Source of the DNA: Herbiconiux oxytropis
GTDB lineage: Bacteria; Actinomycetota; Actinomycetes; Actinomycetales; Microbacteriaceae
Assembly: GCF_024979315.1 (NCBI RefSeq)
Contig: NZ_JANLCK010000004.1
Coordinates: forward strand, 186,001-250,000
Reading direction: 5' to 3'
DNA length: 64,000 bases
Below, in pieces: positions 34,874-44,125 of this stretch (positions within the stretch are counted from its first letter, which is position 1; each line of letters starts with the position of its first letter). Under the pieces are notes generated by a model. It was not told where the DNA came from. It was given only the letters and a program-made list of their open reading frames with translations, and ran no database searches. Both the position numbers and the translations under genes were made by a program.

Positions 34874-36345
34874 GCCCGCGGATCCGACGGATCCGACGGA
34901 TCACCCAGGTCTCGGCCATCCACGATCGGGATGGCCGAGGTGACGGCCTCGAGACCGGACAGCCGGGCGGGCGAGATGAGCTTCGTCACGCGCTCCCTCG
35001 TCATCAGGTCGGCCTCCACCACGAGGTCGGCGATGTTGCGATGCGTGAGCAGCGCGGTCTTGGCGAGCGCCGAGGCTGCCGCGTAGCCGATGTACGGGGT
35101 GAGGGCCGTCACGACTCCCACCGAGGTCGAGACCATCGTGTCGAGCCGGTCGAGGTTGGCGGTGATGCCGTCGACGCAGTTGATCCGGAGCGTGCGCCAG
35201 CCGCCCGTCATCCAGGCCAGGCTCTGCAGCAGGGAGTGCGCGATCACGGGCTCGAACGCGTTCAGCTGGAGCTGACCGCCCTCAGCGGCCATCGTGACCG
35301 TCACGTCGGCCCCTGCGACCGAGAACGCCACCTGGTTGACCACCTCGGGGATGACCGGATTGACCTTGCCGGGCATGATGCTCGAGCCGGCCTGCCGGGG
35401 CGGCAGCGTGATCTCGCCGAGACCGGCCTGCGGACCGCTCGAGAGCAGCCGGAGGTCGTTGCAGATCTTGGAGAGCTTGATCGCGGTGCGCTTGAGCACG
35501 CCGGAGAGGGTCATGAACACGCCGGTGTCGCTCGTGGCCTCCACGAGGTCGGCGGCGGTGACGTGCTCGAAGCCCGTGATCTCACGGAGGTGCCGGCAGA
35601 CCGTGGCGGCGTAGTTCGGGTCGGCCGTGATGCCGGTGCCGATCGCGGTGGCCCCGAGGTTGATCTCGGTCAGAAGCGGCACGGTGTGCCGCAGCCTGTC
35701 GTAGTCCTCGGTGAGGGTCGTGGCGAAGCCGTGGAACTCCTGGCCGAGGGTCATCGGCACCGCGTCCTGCAGCTGCGTGCGCCCCACCTTCAGCACGTTC
35801 GCGAACTCGACGCCCTTGGCCGCGAAGGAGTCGCGGAGGAGCGCCTGCTCGGCCATCAGCCGCTCGAGCGAGAACACCATCGCGAGCTTCACGGCCGTGG
35901 GGTACACGTCGTTGGTGCTCTGACTGCGGTTGACGTCGTCGAGCGGATGCAGAAGGTCGTAGCGGCCGGGAGCGTGGCCCTGGGCCTCGAGGGCCACGTT
36001 CGCGATGACCTCGTTGGCGTTCATGTTGGTCGAGGTGCCGGCGCCGCCCTGGATCACGCCCACCACGAACTGGTCGTGGAACTCGCCCGCCCGGATGCGC
36101 GTGCAGGCCTCGTCGATCCACGCGGCCTTCTGCGCATCCAGCACCCCGATCTCGAGGTTGGCGCGCGCGGCGGCCTGCTTGACGATGGCGAGGGCGTTCA
36201 CGAGATCCGGGTAGACCGAGATGGGCCGGCGCGAGATCGGGAAGTTCTCCAGCGCCCGGAAGGTGTGGATGCCCCACAGGGCGTCGGCCGGGATCTCGAC
36301 CGCGCCGAGCGAGTCGATCTCGGTGCGGGTGGGTGAATCGGTCAC
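34870..36345 (-). CDS. aspA: Aspartate ammonia-lyase
   Basis: A 491-residue member of the aspartase/fumarase superfamily. The signature 'GSSIMPGKVNPVIPE' carries the flexible catalytic Ser loop. 'GTSTNMNANEVIAN' and 'RSQSTNDVYPTA' are the other conserved regions. The aspartase name rests on overall resemblance; fumarase is the main alternative. The start is a GTG with GAGGAG 5 nt upstream. The 3' end has a small in-frame tandem repeat (DPSDPSDP). It lies between aldehyde dehydrogenase and the FAD oxidase in one apparent operon. Confidence 0.9.
   Translation of the reverse strand: MTDSPTRTEIDSLGAVEIPADALWGIHTFRALENFPISRRPISVYPDLVNALAIVKQAAARANLEIGVLDAQKAAWIDEACTRIRAGEFHDQFVVGVIQGGAGTSTNMNANEVIANVALEAQGHAPGRYDLLHPLDDVNRSQSTNDVYPTAVKLAMVFSLERLMAEQALLRDSFAAKGVEFANVLKVGRTQLQDAVPMTLGQEFHGFATTLTEDYDRLRHTVPLLTEINLGATAIGTGITADPNYAATVCRHLREITGFEHVTAADLVEATSDTGVFMTLSGVLKRTAIKLSKICNDLRLLSSGPQAGLGEITLPPRQAGSSIMPGKVNPVIPEVVNQVAFSVAGADVTVTMAAEGGQLQLNAFEPVIAHSLLQSLAWMTGGWRTLRINCVDGITANLDRLDTMVSTSVGVVTALTPYIGYAAASALAKTALLTHRNIADLVVEADLMTRERVTKLISPARLSGLEAVTSAIPIVDGRDLGDPSDPSDPRA
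34880..34900. repeat. 9-bp tandem repeat at the aspA 3' end
   Basis: The unit GGATCCGAC occurs twice in tandem and is followed by a partial third copy. In aspA it encodes the C-terminal Asp-Pro-Ser repeats. Confidence 0.8.
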
Positions 36346-36353
36346 GGTGCTCC

Positions 36354-37757
36354 TCAGCTCAGACGGCGCAGGAGACCCCGGATGAAGCCGTCCTTCTTCT
36401 CGGTGAACGGCGGGTACACGAGCCGCATCGTGTCGGGCGCGAGCCGCTTGTGCAGCACGGCCTTCTCGTGGCTGAAGGTCTCGACGCTGCGGCGTCCGTG
36501 ATAGGCGCCCATGCCACTCTCCCCCACGCCCCCGAACGGGAGACCCGGCACCGAGAGGTGGGCGACGGGGATGCCGAAGCCCACGGCTCCCGAGGAGGTC
36601 TCGGTGAGGATGCGCTTCGCCGCCTGCCTGGACGACGTGAACGCGTAGAGCGCGAGCGGCTTCTCGCCCGAGCGGATGAAGCGGATCGCGTCGTCGAGTC
36701 CGGTCACCTCCACGATCGGCAGGATCGGTCCGAAGATCTCCTGCTGCATGACGGGGGCGTCGCGGGCGACGTCGCCGAGCACCGTGGGCGCGAGGTAGCG
36801 GGTGCGCGTATCGCTCCGGCCGCCGGTGATCACCTTCTCCCCGCGGAGGAGGCCGGTGAGGCGTTCGAAGTGGCGGTCGTTGATGATCCGGCCGTAGCTC
36901 GACGACGTGCGGGGATCGCCGTCGTAGAGCTCGGCGATGGCCTGCACGAGGTGGGGCGCCAGCTGCTCGGCGACCTCGCGGGTGGCGAGCAGGTAGTCGG
37001 GCGCCACGCAGGTCTGGCCGGCGTTCATGAACTTGCCCCACGCGATCCGCCTCGCCGCCGCGGACAGGTCGACCGTGTCGTCGACGTAGACGGGCGACTT
37101 GCCGCCGAGTTCGAGGGTGACCGGTGTGAGGTGCTCGGCCGCGGCCTTCATGACGATGCGGCCGACCGTGCCGTTGCCGGTGTAGAAGATGTGGTCGAAG
37201 CGCTCGGCGAGAAGCTCCGTCGTGATGTCGACGCCTCCCTCGATGACCGCGACGGCCCGCTGGTCGAGGTGCAGCGGCACGAGCTCCGCGAGGAGCGCGG
37301 AGGTGGCCGGGGCGAGCTCGCTCGGCTTCAGCAGCACGGCGTTGCCGGCGGCGATCGCTCCCACCACGGGGCCGAGCAGGAGCTGGAGCGGGTAGTTCCA
37401 CGGGGCGATCACGAGCACGACGCCGAGCGGCTCGAGCATGGTCGAGGCCGAGGCGGGTGCGAGCCCGAGCGGCACGGCCACGCGCTTCGGGCGCAGCCAG
37501 CTCTTCAGGCGCGAGAGGGTGTGCTCGATCTCGGAGAGCACGACCCCCACCTCGGTGAGCTGGGACTCGGCGGGGTTCTTGCCGAGGTCGGCGAACAGGG
37601 CGTCCTCGATCGCCGCCGAGTTCTCCTCGAGCAGGCGCTTCAAGGCTCTGAGCTGGCCGAGTCGCCAGCTCAGCGGGCAGGTGATGCCCTGGGCGAAGCT
37701 CTCGCGCAGCACGGGCACCACGGGGGTTCTCGGAACGACCGTCGACTCCAGAGTCAT
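36354..37757 (-). CDS. Aldehyde dehydrogenase family protein
   Basis: A 467-residue NAD(P)-dependent aldehyde dehydrogenase. N121 in 'IAPWNYPLQLL', E216 in 'LELGGKSP' and the nucleophile C250 in 'NAGQTCVAPDY' are all present. It resembles the class 3/fatty aldehyde group (YwdH-like), which lacks the long N-terminus. The start at 37757 is supported by a TACGAT box 6 nt upstream. It begins an apparent operon with aspA and the FAD oxidase, spaced by 8 bp and then overlapping. Together these could feed amino acid or hydroxy acid carbon into central metabolism. Confidence 0.92.
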   Translation of the reverse strand: MTLESTVVPRTPVVPVLRESFAQGITCPLSWRLGQLRALKRLLEENSAAIEDALFADLGKNPAESQLTEVGVVLSEIEHTLSRLKSWLRPKRVAVPLGLAPASASTMLEPLGVVLVIAPWNYPLQLLLGPVVGAIAAGNAVLLKPSELAPATSALLAELVPLHLDQRAVAVIEGGVDITTELLAERFDHIFYTGNGTVGRIVMKAAAEHLTPVTLELGGKSPVYVDDTVDLSAAARRIAWGKFMNAGQTCVAPDYLLATREVAEQLAPHLVQAIAELYDGDPRTSSSYGRIINDRHFERLTGLLRGEKVITGGRSDTRTRYLAPTVLGDVARDAPVMQQEIFGPILPIVEVTGLDDAIRFIRSGEKPLALYAFTSSRQAAKRILTETSSGAVGFGIPVAHLSVPGLPFGGVGESGMGAYHGRRSVETFSHEKAVLHKRLAPDTMRLVYPPFTEKKDGFIRGLLRRLS

Positions 37758-37763
37758 GTCCCC

Positions 37764-37769
37764 ATCGTA
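37764..37769 (-). promoter_or_regulatory. -10 box of the aldehyde dehydrogenase operon (TACGAT, 6 nt)
   Basis: TACGAT on the minus strand ends 6 nt before the ATG at 37757. This implies a leaderless first gene for the three-gene catabolic unit. Confidence 0.6.
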
Positions 37770-37780
37770 GGAGGGCCGCG

Positions 37781-38017
37781 CTATCCGTGGAAGAAGGGGA
37801 CGATCAGATAGATGCCGTAGAGCACGGCGCACGCGCTCAGGCCGAAGCAGACGTACGACAGCACGGTCGCGTACGTCGGGCGCACGGGCTCACCCGACTG
37901 CGGGTGGGGCCTCGTGAGGCTGCCGAAGCGCAGACCGAAGGAGTACAGGCTCACCACGAGCGCGGTCGCCACGAGCGAGGCCACCGCCACGATGCCGAAC
38001 GCGGCCCAGTCGATCAT
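37781..38017 (-). CDS. Small membrane protein downstream of the phosphate transporter
   Basis: A 78-residue protein with two hydrophobic segments (about residues 5-25 and 52-73) separated by a basic, Pro-containing loop. I do not recognise it beyond a small conserved-looking membrane protein. A GAGGAG site precedes the ATG. It follows the Pit-type transporter gene by 10 bp and is probably cotranscribed, so an accessory role in phosphate transport is possible. Confidence 0.75.
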   Translation of the reverse strand: MIDWAAFGIVAVASLVATALVVSLYSFGLRFGSLTRPHPQSGEPVRPTYATVLSYVCFGLSACAVLYGIYLIVPFFHG

Positions 38018-38027
38018 GTCGTGCTCC

Positions 38028-39215
38028 TCATCGCCGGGCTTTCCGCTTGCGCTTCGTGGCCTTGGGCCCACGCACCACGACGCCAGCCTGGTCGACCTCG
38101 CTGATGGCGTTGCCCGAGTCGACCTTGTTGCGGCGCGAGATCACGAAGATCCCCACGATGATGACGAGGCCCACCACGAGGTCGATCAGGAGACCGGCGG
38201 GGCCGATGCCCGCCACGAACGCGGCGAGGGCGCCCATGAGGGCCGAGGCGGGCAGCGTGAGCATCCAGCCGATGCCGATGCGGCCAGCGGTGCGCCAGCG
38301 CACAGAGGAGCCCTTGCGGCCGAGGCCCGATCCGATCACCGAGCCGGAGGCCACCTGGGTGGTGGAGAGGGCGAAGCCGAGGTGGCTCGACGCCAGGATC
38401 GTGGCGGCCGTGCTCGTCTCGGCGGCGAAGCCCTGGGCGGGCTTGACCTCGGTGAGCCCGGCCCCCAGGGTGCGGATGATGCGCCAGCCGCCCATGTAGG
38501 TGCCGAGTGCGATGGCGACGGCGCACGAGAGGATGACCCAGAACGAGGGCCCGCTGCCGGTCTCCTGAAGGCCGGCGGCGATGAGAGTGAGGGTGATCAC
38601 GCCCATCGTCTTCTGCGCGTCGTTGGTGCCGTGGGCGAGCGCGACGAGCGAGGAGGAGAAGATCTGGCCGTAGCGGAAGCGCCCGCGCACTCCGCCCTTC
38701 GAAGAGGAGGCGGGCATTCGGGTGATGGCGTAGGCCAGGCGCGTGGCGACGAACGCCACGAGACCGGCCACGACCGGGGCCACGAGAGCCGGCAGGATGA
38801 CCTTGCTCACGAGCACCGAGTAGTCGACGACGCCGAAGCCCGCGCCCACGACCGCGGCGCCGATGAGGCCGCCGAAGAGGGCGTGCGATGAACTCGAGGG
38901 CAGGCCGAACAGCCAGGTCACGAGGTTCCAGACGATCGCGCCGATGAGCCCCGCGAAGATCATCTCCGGCATGATCTGCACGCCGCCGTCGCCCTCTTTG
39001 ATCAGGCCACCCGAGATGGTGCGCGCGACCTCCGTGCTGAGGAACGCTCCGACGAGGTTGAGCACCGCCGCCAGGGCCACCGCGACCTTGGGCTTCAGCG
39101 CTCCCGTGGCGATCGGCGTGGCCATCGCGTTGGCCGTGTCGTGGAAGCCGTTCGTGAAGTCGAAGAACAGCGCGAGCACGATGACCAGCACGACGACGGC
39201 CACGGCGAGATCCAC
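38028..39215 (-). CDS. Inorganic phosphate transporter, PiT family
   Basis: A 395-residue PiT permease. Two repeated signature halves are visible: 'FTNGFHDTANAMATPIATGAL' at the N-terminus and 'VALAHGTNDAQKTMGVITL' in the second half. 'LPSSSSHALFGGLIGA' is also typical. The C-terminus is a basic tail (KATKRKRKARR). It imports phosphate with a cation, usually with low affinity. Start is GTG with no Shine-Dalgarno and a CATCAT box 6 nt upstream. It is followed by a small membrane protein gene. Confidence 0.93.
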   Translation of the reverse strand: MDLAVAVVVLVIVLALFFDFTNGFHDTANAMATPIATGALKPKVAVALAAVLNLVGAFLSTEVARTISGGLIKEGDGGVQIMPEMIFAGLIGAIVWNLVTWLFGLPSSSSHALFGGLIGAAVVGAGFGVVDYSVLVSKVILPALVAPVVAGLVAFVATRLAYAITRMPASSSKGGVRGRFRYGQIFSSSLVALAHGTNDAQKTMGVITLTLIAAGLQETGSGPSFWVILSCAVAIALGTYMGGWRIIRTLGAGLTEVKPAQGFAAETSTAATILASSHLGFALSTTQVASGSVIGSGLGRKGSSVRWRTAGRIGIGWMLTLPASALMGALAAFVAGIGPAGLLIDLVVGLVIIVGIFVISRRNKVDSGNAISEVDQAGVVVRGPKATKRKRKARR

Positions 39216-39221
39216 CGTGCG

Positions 39222-39227
39222 ATGATG
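39222..39227 (-). promoter_or_regulatory. Possible -10 box of the PiT gene (CATCAT, 6 nt)
   Basis: CATCAT on the minus strand ends 6 nt before the GTG. It is the same variant and spacing as at azlC. Confidence 0.35.
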
Positions 39228-39260
39228 TCACCCGCACCGACCCCGGTCAACTCGACGCCG

Positions 39261-39266
39261 TAGGCT
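39261..39266 (+). promoter_or_regulatory. -10 box of the oligopeptidase gene (TAGGCT, 6 nt)
   Basis: TAGGCT ends 6 nt before the ATG at 39273. No Shine-Dalgarno is present. Confidence 0.65.
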
Positions 39267-39272
39267 GAACGG

Positions 39273-41396
39273 ATGCGCGACACTGCTCCGAAGGCCCCCC
39301 GGATCCCCCTCGAACGCACACATCACGGCGACACGGTGATCGATCCGTTCGAGTGGCTGCGCGACAAGGAGAACCCTGAGGTGATCGCCTACCTCGAGGC
39401 CGAGAACGCCTGGACCGAGCAGGAGACGGCGCATCTCGCGGGGCTCCGGCAGACGGTCTTCGACGAGATCAAGGCCCGCACCCAGGAGACCGATCTCTCG
39501 GTGCCCGTGCGCGATGGTGCCTACTGGTACTTCACCCGCACCGCCGAGGGCAGCCAGTACGGCGTGCACTGCCGCGCGCCCATCACGGGCGCGGGCGACT
39601 GGACCCCGCCGACCGTCGCCCCCCGTCAGACCCTCCCGGGCGAGGAGGTCGTGCTCGACGACAACGCCGAGGCGGCCGGCCACGAGTTCTACTCGCTCGG
39701 CTCGTTCGACGTGAGCCCCGACGGGCGCCTGCTCGCCTACGCCGTCGACACCGTGGGCGACGAGCGCTACACGCTCCGGATCCGCGACCTCACGACCGGA
39801 GAGGATCTCGCCGACGAGGTGCGCGACACCTTCCCGGGCGCGGTCTTCTCGGGCGACGGCGGCAGCGTCTACTACCCGACGGTCGACGACTCGTGGCGAC
39901 CCGACACCATCTGGCGGCATCCGCTCGGCGGGGCGGCGGGAGCCGACGAGAAGGTGTTCACCGAGCCCGACGAGCGCTACTGGGTGGGCGTGGGGCTCAC
40001 CCGCAGCAAGAAGTACCTCGAGATCGCCGTCGGCTCCAAGATCACGAGCGAGGTGCTGCTGCTCGACACGACCGATCCGGATGCCCGGTTCGAGACGGTC
40101 TGGCCGCGCGAGGAGGGCGTGGAGTACTCGGTGGAGCACGCCGTCGTGGGCGGCCGCGACCGGCTGCTCGTGCTGCACAACCGCAACGCCCTGGGCTTCG
40201 AGCTGCTCGAGGTCGACCCCACGCGACCGGCCGATCCCGAGGGCTGGCACACCGTGCTGGCCCACGATCCGGCGGTGCGGCTGGAGGACGTGGACGCGTT
40301 CGCCCACCACCTCACGATCGACTACCGCCGTGACGGCCTCACCCGGGTCGCGGTGCTGCCGCTCGCCCCGGAGGCCGAGCACATCGACGGAGCCGGCTTC
40401 GCCGAGCTGACCTTCGACGAGCCGCTCTACTCGGTGGGGACCTCGGGCAACCCCGAGTGGCTGCAGCCGACCATCCGCTACGGCTACACGTCGTTCGTGA
40501 CCCCGTCGTCGGTGTTCGACTACGACGTCGCCACGGGTGCGTCGACGCTGCTCAAGCAGCAGCCCGTGCAGGGCGGCTACGACCCCGCGGAGTACGAGCA
40601 GAGCCGGGAGTGGGCCACCGCCGCCGACGGCACGCGCGTGCCGATCTCGCTCGTGGCACGCACCGGGCTGCTCGGGTCGGGAGAGCCGCAACCGCTCGTG
40701 CTCTACGGCTACGGCTCCTACGAGGCGTCAATCGATCCCGGCTTCTCGGTGCCCAGGCTCTCGTTGCTGGACCGGGGCGTCGTCTTCGCGATCGCCCACG
40801 TGCGCGGCGGCGGTGAGCTCGGCCGGCACTGGTACGAAGACGGCAAGACGCTCACCAAGCGCAACACCTTCACCGACTTCGTCTCCTCGGCCGAGCACCT
40901 CATCGGCACGGGGCTCACCGCTCCGGATCGGCTGGTCGCCCAGGGCGGGAGCGCCGGCGGGCTGCTGATGGGTGCGGTGGCGAACCTCGCGCCGCACCTG
41001 TTCGCGGGCATCCTCGCGCAAGTGCCGTTCGTCGACCCGCTCACCTCGATCCTCGACCCGTCGCTGCCGCTCACGGTGATCGAGTGGGACGAGTGGGGCG
41101 ACCCGCTGCACGATCCAGAGGTCTACGCCTACATGAAGTCGTACTCGCCCTACGAGAACGTCACCGAGCAGGCCTACCCGCGCATCCTCGCCGTCACGAG
41201 CCTCAACGACACCCGCGTGCTCTACGTCGAGCCCGCCAAGTGGGTGGCGCGCCTGCGCGAAGTCGACGCCCCCGTGCTCCTCAAGACCGAGATGACGGCG
41301 GGCCACGGCGGCGTCTCAGGCCGCTACGCCCGCTGGCACGAGGTGGCTGAAGAATACGCCTGGCTCCTAGATGTGCTGGGGAGAACCACTCCCTGA
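39273..41396 (+). CDS. ptrB: S9 family prolyl oligopeptidase (oligopeptidase B type)
   Basis: A 707-residue serine peptidase. An N-terminal beta-propeller covers roughly residues 70-410, followed by an alpha/beta-hydrolase domain. The catalytic triad is S560 (GGSAGG), D646 (NDTRV) and H678 (GHGGVSGR). Overall similarity favours oligopeptidase B, which cuts short peptides after Arg/Lys. There is no signal peptide, so it is cytoplasmic. A leaderless start is indicated by the TAGGCT box. The 3' end runs into repeat copy 2. Confidence 0.92.
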   Translation: MRDTAPKAPRIPLERTHHGDTVIDPFEWLRDKENPEVIAYLEAENAWTEQETAHLAGLRQTVFDEIKARTQETDLSVPVRDGAYWYFTRTAEGSQYGVHCRAPITGAGDWTPPTVAPRQTLPGEEVVLDDNAEAAGHEFYSLGSFDVSPDGRLLAYAVDTVGDERYTLRIRDLTTGEDLADEVRDTFPGAVFSGDGGSVYYPTVDDSWRPDTIWRHPLGGAAGADEKVFTEPDERYWVGVGLTRSKKYLEIAVGSKITSEVLLLDTTDPDARFETVWPREEGVEYSVEHAVVGGRDRLLVLHNRNALGFELLEVDPTRPADPEGWHTVLAHDPAVRLEDVDAFAHHLTIDYRRDGLTRVAVLPLAPEAEHIDGAGFAELTFDEPLYSVGTSGNPEWLQPTIRYGYTSFVTPSSVFDYDVATGASTLLKQQPVQGGYDPAEYEQSREWATAADGTRVPISLVARTGLLGSGEPQPLVLYGYGSYEASIDPGFSVPRLSLLDRGVVFAIAHVRGGGELGRHWYEDGKTLTKRNTFTDFVSSAEHLIGTGLTAPDRLVAQGGSAGGLLMGAVANLAPHLFAGILAQVPFVDPLTSILDPSLPLTVIEWDEWGDPLHDPEVYAYMKSYSPYENVTEQAYPRILAVTSLNDTRVLYVEPAKWVARLREVDAPVLLKTEMTAGHGGVSGRYARWHEVAEEYAWLLDVLGRTTP

Positions 41397-41421
41397 TCCA
41401 CCCACTTCCACGGAGACACAT

Positions 41422-41517
41422 ACGCAACGGGCCCTACTCGTTGACCCAGGGTGAGCGCGTGGCCGCGAAGCGACCGCACGCGAACATGTCGCGCGCGCCG
41501 GGCAGGGACCGGCGCGC
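41422..41517. repeat. 96-bp dispersed repeat, copy 2
   Basis: It is about 92% identical to 19509-19604. It has the same two hairpins; the 9-bp stem with 7-nt loop is perfect, and the GAA-loop stem has lost two outer pairs but keeps one pair through a G-C to C-G double change. It lies in the 120-bp gap between the convergent oligopeptidase and SNF2 genes and touches the SNF2 stop codon. Confidence 0.85.
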
Positions 41518-43631
41518 TAGCCAGCCAGCGCGCTCCTCAGCAGGCTCACCAGCGCATCGAGCTGCACGCTGTCGGTCGAGCCGATCGCCGCATCCGAGCC
41601 GTCGAGGGCTCGGGCGGCGAGGCCCTGCTTGGAGTCGATGAGCTCGGCGATGCGGGTGTCGATGGTCTGGGCGGCGATGATGCGCCACGCCGTCACGGGC
41701 TCCTCCTGGCCGATGCGGTGCACGCGGTCGATGGCCTGGGTCTGCTCGGCCGCGGTCCACGAGAGCTCGGCGAGCACGACATTGGAGGCGACCTGCAGGT
41801 TGAGGCCCACGCCGGCCGCGGTGAGCGAGCAGACGGCCACGGAGACGTCCGGGTCGGTGTTGAAGGCGTCGATCTCGCGCTGACGCAGAGTGGCCGACTG
41901 GTCGCCGCGGATCGAGACCGTCTTCAGCTCCCGCTTGGCGAAGAGCTCCTCCGCCGCGTCCATCACGTCGATGTGCTTGGCGAAGAACACCACCTTGCCC
42001 ACCGAGCGGGCCAGCTGCGCGGCGTAGTCGGCGGCGAGGCCGGCCTTCGCCGTGCCGATCCGGCGCACCATCGTGAACACGTTCAAGCCGTCTTCGGTGC
42101 TCTTGGTGTCCTCGAGCTCCTGGCGCGCCACGAGGCGCATGAGGTCGTCGTCCGGCAGGTCGTCGACCTCGTCGCCGCGCGACGCGGCGCGGGCGGCGAT
42201 GAGACGGCGGTAGCGCGTGACCAGCCGCGCACCGAGCTCGCGCTCCGCCTCGCGGATGGAGCGGCCGAGGTCGTCGTCGAGCTCCACCGGCAGGTCGACC
42301 ACGCGCTTGGCCGGCAGGTCGGCCGCCACGTCGATCTTGCGGCGGCGCACGATCCCCATGTCGATCACGGCCTCGCGGGCCTCGGCGAAGAAGCCCGTGT
42401 CGGCGGGCGTGAGGCCCACCTCCTCGAGGCGCTCCATCAGCACGGGCGTGGGCTTCGCGCCGTCGATCCAGCCGAGGAACTGCCAGATGGCCCGGAAGTC
42501 GTCGACGTCGTTGATGAGAGGCGTTCCGGTGAGCGCCATCATGAGCGGGTTGCCGCCGGGGGCGGTGTGCCGGATGCGATCGGCCAGCGCGAGCACGTTG
42601 CGCGAGCGCAGCGACGACATGTTCTTGATGAAGTGCGCCTCATCGACCACCATGCCGCGGAAGCCCATGGTGCCGAGCCACGAGAGGTGGCGGTCGAGCA
42701 CCTCGTAGTTCACGACGACCACGTCGGCGAACGCATCGAGGTTCTCACCGTCTCCGTTCACCACCGTGGCACGGCGGTGCGGAGTCCAGATCTCGACCTC
42801 GCGTGCCCAGTTCATCTTCACGACGTTGGGCACGACGGCCAGGAGCGGGTAGGCGTCGGCGACGGATGCGGCCAGCAGCGACTGGGCCGTCTTGCCGAGT
42901 CCGGGCTCATCCGCCAGCAGGAACGTGCGGTGCCCTGCCTGCACGCTCTGCAGGAAGCGGGACTGGTGCACCATGAGGTCGCGCCCGGGGGGCGAGAGGC
43001 GGTCGATGGTCGGCGCCTCGGGCAGCTCCATGCTCGCGGCGTTGCCGCCGGCGCCGTACTCGAAGGCGCGGTAGAGCGGGCCGAGCAGCTCCCAGTTGCT
43101 GAGGCGTCCGACGCCGTGGGGCCGGGCGGGGGTGAGATCCGGAGCCATGAAGGGGTTGGCGAGCTGGCGGGAGCGCACCGAGGTGGGCACGACCTGGCGC
43201 TCGGCGAGCTCGGGCGGCACCACGGTCGCCGTGGGGGTGATGACCTCGGGCTCGTCCTCCGGGACGTCGTAGCCGGCGTCTTCGAGGTACTCGCGGCGGA
43301 GCTTCTTGGCCGCGGGCGAGAGCGCCGCGTCGTTCTCGAGCAGCGCGATCAGCGAGGTGTCGCGCGCGGCGGTGCGGGCGAGGATGGAGGCGATGCCGTC
43401 GAGCCGCTTGAGCTGCTCGGACCGCTCGGAGTCGCTGAGTGCGGTGTCGGACTTCAGCGACGCGCGCTCCTCGCGCATGAGCAGCGCCACCACGAGGAAC
43501 TTGGTGCGGTTGGAGGGCGCGACCTTCCCGCGCTGGGCGGCGGCCTCGACCTCGCGCACCTTGCGGGCGAGGATCGGGATCAGACCCGTGTTGTCTGCAG
43601 TGCGTGTGCGGCGGTTGCCCGACCTTGACAT
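41517..43631 (-). CDS. SNF2-family DEAD/DEAH helicase-like ATPase
   Basis: A 704-residue SWI2/SNF2 ATPase. Motif I 'ADEPGLGKT' is at about 240-248 and the DEAH box at 330-333 (VVDEAHFIKN). In the C-terminal RecA lobe 'VVFFAKHIDVMDAAEEL', 'AGVGLNLQVASNVVLAE' and 'QAIDRVHRIGQEEPV' are visible. The N-terminal 200 residues carry no recognisable domain. It probably remodels or translocates on double-stranded DNA, and its cellular role is unknown. AGGAG precedes the ATG. It is a single gene with no restriction or methylase partner nearby. Confidence 0.9.
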   Translation of the reverse strand: MSRSGNRRTRTADNTGLIPILARKVREVEAAAQRGKVAPSNRTKFLVVALLMREERASLKSDTALSDSERSEQLKRLDGIASILARTAARDTSLIALLENDAALSPAAKKLRREYLEDAGYDVPEDEPEVITPTATVVPPELAERQVVPTSVRSRQLANPFMAPDLTPARPHGVGRLSNWELLGPLYRAFEYGAGGNAASMELPEAPTIDRLSPPGRDLMVHQSRFLQSVQAGHRTFLLADEPGLGKTAQSLLAASVADAYPLLAVVPNVVKMNWAREVEIWTPHRRATVVNGDGENLDAFADVVVVNYEVLDRHLSWLGTMGFRGMVVDEAHFIKNMSSLRSRNVLALADRIRHTAPGGNPLMMALTGTPLINDVDDFRAIWQFLGWIDGAKPTPVLMERLEEVGLTPADTGFFAEAREAVIDMGIVRRRKIDVAADLPAKRVVDLPVELDDDLGRSIREAERELGARLVTRYRRLIAARAASRGDEVDDLPDDDLMRLVARQELEDTKSTEDGLNVFTMVRRIGTAKAGLAADYAAQLARSVGKVVFFAKHIDVMDAAEELFAKRELKTVSIRGDQSATLRQREIDAFNTDPDVSVAVCSLTAAGVGLNLQVASNVVLAELSWTAAEQTQAIDRVHRIGQEEPVTAWRIIAAQTIDTRIAELIDSKQGLAARALDGSDAAIGSTDSVQLDALVSLLRSALAG

Positions 43632-43750
43632 CGTTCTCCTGGGGAGTGAGGCGGAAGACGGGAGCCCCGTGCGCCTGAGCAACGAGACGTGGAGCCTCGG
43701 TCGGTGCAGAGAAGGGCGGTGCACATGAGTGGGACGGCCCGTCGAGGCCT

Positions 43751-44086
43751 TCAGTCTACGCGATGCACCTTGATGAGCAGACCACTGGCCACGAACACGA
43801 TCGCCCCGGCCACGTGCGCGATCTGCCAGCCGACCAGCGGCAGGTCGATCGGGAGCACCGGGTTCCAGAGCACCGCGATGGCGGCGAGCAGCGGCACCCA
43901 CCACCACTGCTTCGCCTGCACGGCGAACACGACCATGATGAGCGCCAGGATGGCGACGACGTAGCGCGCGAGGGTGAACCAGTCGCTGTCGACCACGGCG
44001 AGGAAGGCGACGAGGGCGATCGCTCCGAGGATGCCGGGGGCGAGGGCGGGGCGGGTGAAATCCGGGGCGGTCTGTCGCGAGCTCAT
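43751..44086 (-). CDS. Small membrane protein, function unknown
   Basis: A 111-residue protein with about four hydrophobic segments, near residues 16-33, 38-55, 62-78 and 85-105. It contains the Trp-rich 'QAKQWWWVPLLAAIAVLWNP'. It resembles small conserved membrane proteins found widely in Microbacteriaceae. No catalytic residues are evident. It is divergent from the 132-residue ORF at 44126. A TAGGAT box lies 9 nt upstream of the ATG, so the 5' UTR would be very short. Confidence 0.78.
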   Translation of the reverse strand: MSSRQTAPDFTRPALAPGILGAIALVAFLAVVDSDWFTLARYVVAILALIMVVFAVQAKQWWWVPLLAAIAVLWNPVLPIDLPLVGWQIAHVAGAIVFVASGLLIKVHRVD

Positions 44087-44113
44087 GTCTCGCCAATCCT
44101 ACGCGGCGGGCGA

Positions 44114-44119
44114 TATGTT
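44114..44119 (+). promoter_or_regulatory. -10 box of the 44126 gene (TATGTT, 6 nt)
   Basis: TATGTT ends 6 nt before the ATG at 44126, again the leaderless spacing. Confidence 0.6.
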
Positions 44120-44125
44120 GAGAGC

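Noticed and set aside
32132-35086. 984-codon open frame on the plus strand
   Set aside because: It covers the FKBP, PrsW, FAD oxidase and aspA genes in antisense. It has no recognisable domain and skewed composition.
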